From Desulfobacteraceae bacterium (GTDB lineage Bacteria > Desulfobacterota > Desulfobacteria > Desulfobacterales > Desulfosalsimonadaceae), in contig JAIPES010000019.1 of NCBI GenBank assembly GCA_021737045.1, positions 1 to 34,396 of the forward strand: 34,396 nucleotides of DNA, in the 5' to 3' direction. The notes beneath the pieces are model-generated. The model saw only the letters and a list, made by a program, of their open reading frames with translations. It made no database searches and was not told the DNA's origin. Of the stretch, positions 30,078-34,396 are shown piece by piece. The position numbers and the translations under genes were made by a program. Each line of letters begins with the position of its first letter. Within the stretch, counting starts at the first letter, position 1.

Positions 30078-31451
30078 ATGAATATCGGGGACTACTGGAA
30101 AACCATTTTTGATACCCTCCACGACGGGTTGATTGTCGTGGACATCTCCGGCTGCATTGTTGCGGTCAATCCCGCGGCTGAGGAGATTACCGGTTTTGCC
30201 GCAGACGAGCTTCAGGGCCGCTCCTGCAGGATACTCAACTGCACGGGATGCAAGTTTGTGGGCAAGGGCAGCGGGGATAAGTGGTGCAGGCTGTTTGCCG
30301 TGGGCGGGGTGATGGACAAGCAGTGCACGATCACCAAAAAAGACCGCCGGACCGTTCATATTCGCAAAAGCGCCAGGGTCCTGCGCGATGCCGCCGGGGA
30401 AATGATCGGCGCGGTGGAGACCCTTACCGATATTTCCCAGCTCGTGCGCCAGCAGGAGAAAATCAAATCCCTGAAACAGGCCTGCCAGCCCGGGGATGCT
30501 TTTTACGGAATTCTGGGCCAGGCACCGGTGATGCTCAATCTGTATGAAATGATAGACAATGTGGCCCGCTCGGATGCACCGGTGATGATCACCGGGCAAA
30601 GCGGAACAGGCAAGGAAATGGTTGCCCGGGCGGTCCACCAGGCGGGCGTGCGCAGGGATAAACCGTTTATCAAGGTCAACTGCGCGGCCTTAAACGAAAG
30701 CCTTCTGGAAAGTGAGCTTTTCGGTCATGTCAAGGGCGCGTTTACCGGTGCGGACCGCTCCCGGATCGGGCGGTTTGAAGCCGCCCACCAGGGCACCATC
30801 TTCCTTGACGAAATCGGCGATATTCCCCCTTCCACCCAGGTGAAGCTGCTTCGGGTGCTGGAGGAAAAAAAGATCGAACGGGTGGGGGATCACAATCCGA
30901 TATCCGTGGATGTGCGCATTGTTACGGCGACCAACAGGGATCTGGAAAGCCTGGTCCGGCAGGCAATATTCCGGGAAGACCTGTATTTTCGGATCAACGT
31001 GTTTCCCCTTCAATGCCCGCCGCTGACTGCGCATCCCGAGGATATCCCCCTTCTGGCAAGCCATTTTATCAGCCGCAACATGATCGATTCGGACAAGGAT
31101 ATTGCCGGCATCAGTTCGGCTGCTCTGGATCGGCTTATGGCTTATGACTGGCCCGGCAATGTCCGGGAGCTGCGCAATGCCATCGAGTATGCCTTTGTCC
31201 TGTGCCCGGGCGGCACAATTGATGAAATTCACCTGCCCGCCCGGGTCAGGGGTGTTGTCCGGCCGTCTTCGGGCCCGCCGGCGGACAATGGCGATGAGAC
31301 CGGGCAGCGGGCGGTGCTGGAACAGACCCTGCGGCAAACCGACTGGAACCAGTCCGAAACCGCCCGGATTCTCGGCGTCAGCCGGGTGACTGTCTGGAAG
31401 AGAATCAGCAAATTCGGAATAGAGCGTCCCTGGGCAGCCGGTTCCCGATAA
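30078..31451 (+). CDS. PAS-domain sigma-54-dependent transcriptional activator
   Basis: A 457-residue enhancer-binding protein. Residues 1-120 are a PAS sensor with a cysteine cluster: C50, C55, C58 (CRILNCTGC) and C70, plus C83. About 145-370 is the AAA+ domain with Walker A GQSGTGKE (173-180), the sigma-54 contact loop GAFTGA (220-225), Walker B IFLDEIGD and the R-finger region. The C-terminal Fis-type HTH ([25 protein letters not shown]) is complete. It is divergent from the porin-cytochrome operon, whose promoter is of the sigma-54 type, so it is very likely its activator. The cysteines suggest a redox or Fe-S or haem-dependent signal rather than a phosphorelay; no receiver domain is present. 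Confidence 0.95.
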   Translation: MNIGDYWKTIFDTLHDGLIVVDISGCIVAVNPAAEEITGFAADELQGRSCRILNCTGCKFVGKGSGDKWCRLFAVGGVMDKQCTITKKDRRTVHIRKSARVLRDAAGEMIGAVETLTDISQLVRQQEKIKSLKQACQPGDAFYGILGQAPVMLNLYEMIDNVARSDAPVMITGQSGTGKEMVARAVHQAGVRRDKPFIKVNCAALNESLLESELFGHVKGAFTGADRSRIGRFEAAHQGTIFLDEIGDIPPSTQVKLLRVLEEKKIERVGDHNPISVDVRIVTATNRDLESLVRQAIFREDLYFRINVFPLQCPPLTAHPEDIPLLASHFISRNMIDSDKDIAGISSAALDRLMAYDWPGNVRELRNAIEYAFVLCPGGTIDEIHLPARVRGVVRPSSGPPADNGDETGQRAVLEQTLRQTDWNQSETARILGVSRVTVWKRISKFGIERPWAAGSR

Positions 31452-31459
31452 CGGCTTCA

Positions 31460-31494
31460 ATTCGCGGGATTTTCGGCCTGCAATCCGAATTTTT
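31460..31494 (+). terminator. Possible terminator after the sigma-54 activator
   Basis: ATTCGCGGGATT and AATCCGAAT pair with a 2-nt bulge, followed by TTTTT; it lies 9 nt after the stop codon. Confidence 0.45.
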
Positions 31495-31532
31495 CCCGAA
31501 CTTCTTTTATGTTCATTGTTCTATGATTTTCG

Positions 31533-31621
31533 CATGATGCCGGCCCGGTGGCGGTTTGCTCCCTGCTGACCGCTTGCGCGCTCAATGCGACTCGCAAACC
31601 ACCCCCGGGCCGGCATCATGG
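31533..31621. repeat. Palindromic element E (about 90 bp)
   Basis: CATGATGCCGGCCCGG...GGTTTGC at the left is inverted at the right as GCAAACC...CCGGGCCGGCATCATG. The internal loop holds CGCTTGCGCGCTCAATGCGACTCG. It shares the GGTTTG/CAAACC feature with palindrome A. It lies between the sigma-54 activator and the convergent thiolase gene. Confidence 0.8.
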
Positions 31622-31771
31622 CTGACTGTGTGCAAAGTTTCACTCCAAGGGAGTCGGAAGGAACACATTCAAGTCTTAAAAAGCGTTGTTTTCATGCCCG
31701 GTCCCGTGGACTGGCCCGGCAAGAACCCTTCCAAGTATCTCCAGGAATCAAGACCGCAGCCTGTGCGATTT
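31622..31771. other. Non-coding interval beyond the thiolase gene
   Basis: About 150 bp with no gene. Short inverted repeats occur (ACTCCAAGGGAGT near 31642-31654; CCGGTCCC...CCCGG near 31699-31721). No terminator with a T-run was recognised. Nothing else can be supported. Confidence 0.4.
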
Positions 31772-32947
31772 TTACCTGTGTACGGTCATGGCCACGGCTT
31801 CGCCGCCGCCCAGGCACAAGGAGGCGATGCCGTTTTGAACGTCTTGGCGGATCATTTCATAGAGCAGGGTGGTCAGCACCCGGGCACCGCTTGCGCCGAT
31901 GGGATGGCCCAGAGAAACGCTGCCGCCGTTGACGTTGACCTTGTCGGTGTCAAGTCCCAGTTCCTTGATCACCGCCACGGTGGAGCCGGAAAACGCCTCG
32001 TTGATTTCAAGCAGATCCATGTCTTTTGCGGTCATGCCGATTTTGTTCAGGCACTTGGGAATGGCCAGAATCGGGGCCACCAGTACGTATTTCATGTCAA
32101 TGCCGGCAGAGGCCTGGGCGCCGATGCGGGCCATGGGGGTGATGCCCAGTTCCTTTGCCTTGGTTTCGCTCATGACCACCACGGCCGATGCCCCGTCGCT
32201 GATAATCGAGGCGTTTCCGGCCGTGCCCCTGCCGTCTTTGCGGAAAGCCGGCTTCATTTTCGACAGGGTTTCAAACGGGGTGGGCTTTGGGTTTTCATCC
32301 ACGGCAAATTCGGTTGTGTTGCCCTTGCGGTCCCGGATGGGCACCGGTGCGATTTCCTGCTTGAAACGGCCCGATTCCACAGCCTCTATTGCACGGTTGT
32401 AGGACATTTCCGCGTACCGATCCTGGTCTTCGCGCGAAACATCATATTTTTCAGAGCACAGCTCGTTTGAAACCCCCATGTGAAAATCATTGACAATATC
32501 CCACAGACCGTCGTGGATCATGTGGTCCTGGAGAGTGCCCGCACCCATGCGGTAGCCGAACCTGGCTTTTTCCAGGTAATAGGGGGCCATGCTCATGTTC
32601 TCCATCCCGCCGGCCACCACCACGTCGGCGTCTCCGGCGCCAATGGCCTGGGCTGCGAGCATCACGGATTTCAATGCAGATCCGCATACCTTGTTGAGGG
32701 TCAGGCATTCCACCTCCCAGGGCAGTCCGGCTCTGACCGCGGCCTGGCGGGCCGGGTTCTGGCCGTAGCCGCAGGGAAGCACCTGGCCCATAATGACCTC
32801 GTTGACCGATTCTCCGGAAATGCCCGCCCGCTGGATGGCTTCGGTGATCACGTGGGCGCCCAGATCTGTTGCGCCGGTGTTGCCCAGGGTACCGTTAAAG
32901 GCGCCCAGGGGGGTTCTTACTGCACTGACGATAACGGCTTGCGGCAT
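31772..32947 (-). CDS. Acetyl-CoA acetyltransferase (thiolase II)
   Basis: A 391-residue thiolase of normal length with the nucleophile Cys88 (TLNKVCGSALKS), NEAFSGS (family NEAF), GHPIGASGAR with the catalytic His, and CLGGGEA with the second catalytic Cys near the C-terminus. It condenses two acetyl-CoA, or cleaves acetoacetyl-CoA, in fatty acid or butyrate-type metabolism. A good AAGGAGG ribosome binding site precedes the ATG. Small deviations from the usual consensus (NEAFSGST rather than NEAFAAQ; GGSVSLGHP rather than GGAIALGHP) are tolerated in the family. It is not obviously linked to the neighbours; YidD and the metal permease lie upstream on the same strand. Confidence 0.94.
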   Translation of the reverse strand: MPQAVIVSAVRTPLGAFNGTLGNTGATDLGAHVITEAIQRAGISGESVNEVIMGQVLPCGYGQNPARQAAVRAGLPWEVECLTLNKVCGSALKSVMLAAQAIGAGDADVVVAGGMENMSMAPYYLEKARFGYRMGAGTLQDHMIHDGLWDIVNDFHMGVSNELCSEKYDVSREDQDRYAEMSYNRAIEAVESGRFKQEIAPVPIRDRKGNTTEFAVDENPKPTPFETLSKMKPAFRKDGRGTAGNASIISDGASAVVVMSETKAKELGITPMARIGAQASAGIDMKYVLVAPILAIPKCLNKIGMTAKDMDLLEINEAFSGSTVAVIKELGLDTDKVNVNGGSVSLGHPIGASGARVLTTLLYEMIRQDVQNGIASLCLGGGEAVAMTVHR

Positions 32948-32980
32948 ATTGCCTCCTTGTTTGTAAATGTTTTTTCACAG

Positions 32981-33073
32981 CCCTAAATTGAGTGTTTCAG
33001 ATTTTTAAAAGCAATTCATTTGAAAGGATAACATCCATTTCTATTTCAAAAGTGTGAATCGCTCAATTTAGGG
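32981..33073 (-). repeat. Inverted repeat between YidD-like gene and thiolase gene
   Basis: CCCTAAATTGAG (32981-32992) and CTCAATTTAGGG (33062-33073) are perfect inverted copies 69 nt apart. The right arm includes the stop codon of the YidD-like gene. Interior segments also pair partly (CATTTGAAA/TTTCAAAAG). It may terminate the YidD transcript or shape the thiolase leader. Confidence 0.6.
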
Positions 33074-33463
33074 TGGCGTATCTGAAAACCAGAAATCGTT
33101 TGCGGAAACCGGATCATAATATCTCCACTTTCCGTTAACTGGAATTTTAGGGGCGTATTCCAGCTCGCTGCGGCCGCATCTGATCAACCGGTCGCAGGCA
33201 AGCATTGCGCCCACAGCCGGCCCGTGTTTTTCCACGGCCCGGCTGGCGTATTGCGAGCAGGACGGATACATGGGACATTGGCCCGTGCGCACTGCGTTTA
33301 AATGGTCCAGTGGGCCCTGGTAAAAATCAAACACCCATTGAACCGGTCCTGCATTGTCGGCGTCCGCCGGGTTGCGCAAAACCTTACCTGCGGTGCACCC
33401 GCCTGCCAGCAAAACAACGGCGGCCAGCAATAAAAAAAATAACTTTTTGATTTTACTTAACAC
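33068..33463 (-). CDS. yidD: YidD-domain lipoprotein
   Basis: A 131-residue protein starting at GTG. Residues 1-23 form a lipoprotein signal (MLSKIKKLFFLL..., lipobox LLAGGC with Cys23). The core CPMYPSCSQYASRAVEKHGPAVG...CDRLIRCG matches the YidD/DUF37 family, small membrane-associated proteins linked to YidC-dependent insertion. Classical YidD is an 70-85-residue protein held at the inner face of the membrane and not near rnpA-yidC here. This one is longer, exported and lipid-anchored, and not in the usual rpmH-rnpA-yidD-yidC cluster. The first dozen codons coincide with heptad-repeat copy 4, so the start may have been created by the repeat. Confidence 0.85.
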   Translation of the reverse strand: MLSKIKKLFFLLLAAVVLLAGGCTAGKVLRNPADADNAGPVQWVFDFYQGPLDHLNAVRTGQCPMYPSCSQYASRAVEKHGPAVGAMLACDRLIRCGRSELEYAPKIPVNGKWRYYDPVSANDFWFSDTPP

Positions 33464-33505
33464 TTAATCACTTAACACTGCCTGTAAAAAAGACTTTTTA
33501 CAGGC
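33428..33505 (-). repeat. Heptad repeat element, copy 4, forming the YidD gene start
   Basis: Read on minus: hairpin GCCTGTAAAAAG/CTTTTTTACAGGC (33505-33480, a likely terminator after the metal permease), then AGTGTTAAGTG, ATTAAGTG, TTAAGTAAAATCAAAAAG and a T-run. The GTG of the last TTAAGTGTTAAG unit is the YidD start codon. Confidence 0.85.
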
Positions 33506-33536
33506 GCACCATAATATATTTTGTTCAAAAAAGCGA

Positions 33537-34370
33537 TCATATTTTTGACCGTTGTTTTTTATGCCGTACACTGATGATTGTGTCAATGAAAAGGGAGATG
33601 AAAAATCCGGCCGCAGCCACCAGGATAATGCTGGCACCGGAACTCAAGTCAAAGCAATAGGCCATCCACAGCCCGGCAACATTGAAAACCGCTGAAAGGC
33701 CCACGGCAAAAATCATCATCACCCCCAGGGAGCGGGCGTATTTTTCGGCAATATAAGGCGGGATCGACAGCAGGGCAATGACCAGAAGCAGGCCCACCAC
33801 CCGTATGATCAACACGATGGCCACGGCCACCATGGCCATGAACAGAAAATAGAGAAAATTGACCCGCACGCCTTGCAGCTGTGCAAATTCCATGTCATAG
33901 GAAATGGCAATCAGATCCCGGTAAAAATACAGGGTCAGCGCCAGGGTCACCGCACCCAGGGCGAGCATCCACCAGATATCCGAGGCCGGCACGGCAAGGA
34001 TGCTGCCAAACAGGTAGCTCATGAGATCCACGTTGTAGCCCGGGGTCAGATCCACCAGGATTACGCCCAGAGCCATGCCAACGGCCCAGAGCACGCCGAT
34101 GAAGGTATCAGAGCGGTGGGGGACCCTGAGGGTGACCGCGGTCATGATCAGGGCCGCGGCCAGGGAAAAGCCCATGGTTCCGTAAATATAAGGGATTCCG
34201 AAAAACAGGGCCGCGCCGATGCCCCCGTAGGCGGCATGGGCAATGCCGCCGGTTAAAAACACCATCCGGTTGACCACCACAAAAGTGCCGATGATCCCGC
34301 ATATAAGGGAGGCAAAAAGCCCGGCATACAGGGCATTTCGCATGAATTCAAACTGCAGGGCCTCGATCAT
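33537..34370 (-). CDS. ABC-3 family metal (zinc/manganese) transport permease
   Basis: A 277-residue polytopic membrane protein with about eight helices. FVVVNRMVFLTGGIAHAAYGGIG matches the conserved ABC-3 motif (RMxFLxxGxSHAxxxG) of ZnuB/MntB/TroC permeases; the later GLLLVIALLSIPPYIAEKYARS is the cytoplasmic EAA-like coupling region that contacts the ATPase. Members import Zn2+ or Mn2+ or related cations with a periplasmic binding protein. Its ATG overlaps the stop of the upstream gene (ATGA). Zn versus Mn cannot be decided by eye. The C-terminus is basic (RHKKQRSKI). Confidence 0.93.
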   Translation of the reverse strand: MIEALQFEFMRNALYAGLFASLICGIIGTFVVVNRMVFLTGGIAHAAYGGIGAALFFGIPYIYGTMGFSLAAALIMTAVTLRVPHRSDTFIGVLWAVGMALGVILVDLTPGYNVDLMSYLFGSILAVPASDIWWMLALGAVTLALTLYFYRDLIAISYDMEFAQLQGVRVNFLYFLFMAMVAVAIVLIIRVVGLLLVIALLSIPPYIAEKYARSLGVMMIFAVGLSAVFNVAGLWMAYCFDLSSGASIILVAAAGFFISLFIDTIISVRHKKQRSKI

Positions 34371-34396
34371 GGGCCTTCCTCGTGGGTTTTCAGGAT
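34367..34396 (-). CDS. C-terminal end of upstream gene (partial, probably the ABC ATPase)
   Basis: The last nine codons and stop of a minus gene, ending ILKTHEEGP, overlap the permease ATG by 4 nt (ATGA). In ABC-3 operons the ATP-binding subunit (ZnuC/MntA type) usually precedes the permease in this coupled way, so that identity is likely; only the tail lies in the window. Confidence 0.5.
   Translation of the reverse strand: MLKTHEEGP

Noticed and set aside
31556-32470. Long plus-strand open frame opposite the thiolase gene
   Set aside because: It is the antisense of a clear thiolase; the translation is low-complexity with no family features. High G+C keeps the opposite frames open.

Overview
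The window looks like chromosomal DNA of an anaerobic, high-G+C Desulfobacterota (deltaproteobacterial, Desulfobacteraceae-like) organism. The evidence is a superoxide-reductase-like protein, a multihaem cytochrome locus under sigma-54 control, cobalamin-type radical SAM enzymes, an FmdE/molybdopterin-binding hybrid, and many long imperfect palindromic intergenic repeats. This placement is inferred from gene content and style; no marker gene is present.

Layout. (1) 262-848: exported superoxide-reductase-like protein and a 52-residue membrane peptide, closed by a 145-bp palindromic repeat. (2) 1041-17740: a lipid/polyene-type biosynthetic cluster resembling aryl-polyene (APE) systems. An ACP and a B12-type radical SAM protein are read on minus. 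A dehydratase, ketoreductase, LolA-like carrier and two lipoproteins are read on plus. A ten-gene, tightly coupled minus operon (17740 to 5948) starts from a good sigma-70 promoter and encodes thioesterase, DAK2-DegV fusion, glycosyltransferase, MMPL-methyltransferase fusion, LpxL-like acyltransferase, KS-CLF fusion, a second B12-type radical SAM protein, polysaccharide deacetylase and a coiled-coil periplasmic protein. (3) 17741-18822: over 1 kb without genes, packed with large palindromes. (4) 18823-19596: an Xre-type regulator followed by a hicB-hicA toxin-antitoxin pair. (5) 19606-21246: PlsC acyltransferase and a DUF456 membrane protein around more repeats. (6) 21360-23493: a Phe-rich leader peptide and attenuator in front of a fused DAHP synthase/prephenate dehydratase. 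(7) 23794-31451: a respiratory operon on minus (porin, monohaem c, octahaem c, cytochrome b, FmdE/molybdopterin-binding protein), with a divergent PAS sigma-54 activator and a near-consensus -24/-12 promoter. (8) 31772-34396: a thiolase, a YidD-domain lipoprotein whose start lies inside a dispersed repeat, and an ABC-3 metal permease with the last codons of its upstream partner.

How the parts work together. In the cluster the ACP, KS-CLF, ketoreductase and dehydratase would iteratively extend and reduce a chain. Thioesterase, acyltransferase, methyltransferase, glycosyltransferase and radical SAM enzymes would release, transfer or decorate it. The MMPL, LolA-like and lipoprotein components would move it toward the outer membrane. 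Three two-function polypeptides (KS+CLF, MMPL+methyltransferase, FakA-like+FakB-like) make this an unusual variant. No acyl/aryl-ACP ligase, ammonia lyase or phosphopantetheinyl transferase is visible, so the product cannot be named. The octahaem locus is probably a periplasmic reductase fed by a b-type cytochrome and switched by the adjacent sigma-54 regulator, whose PAS domain carries a cysteine cluster.
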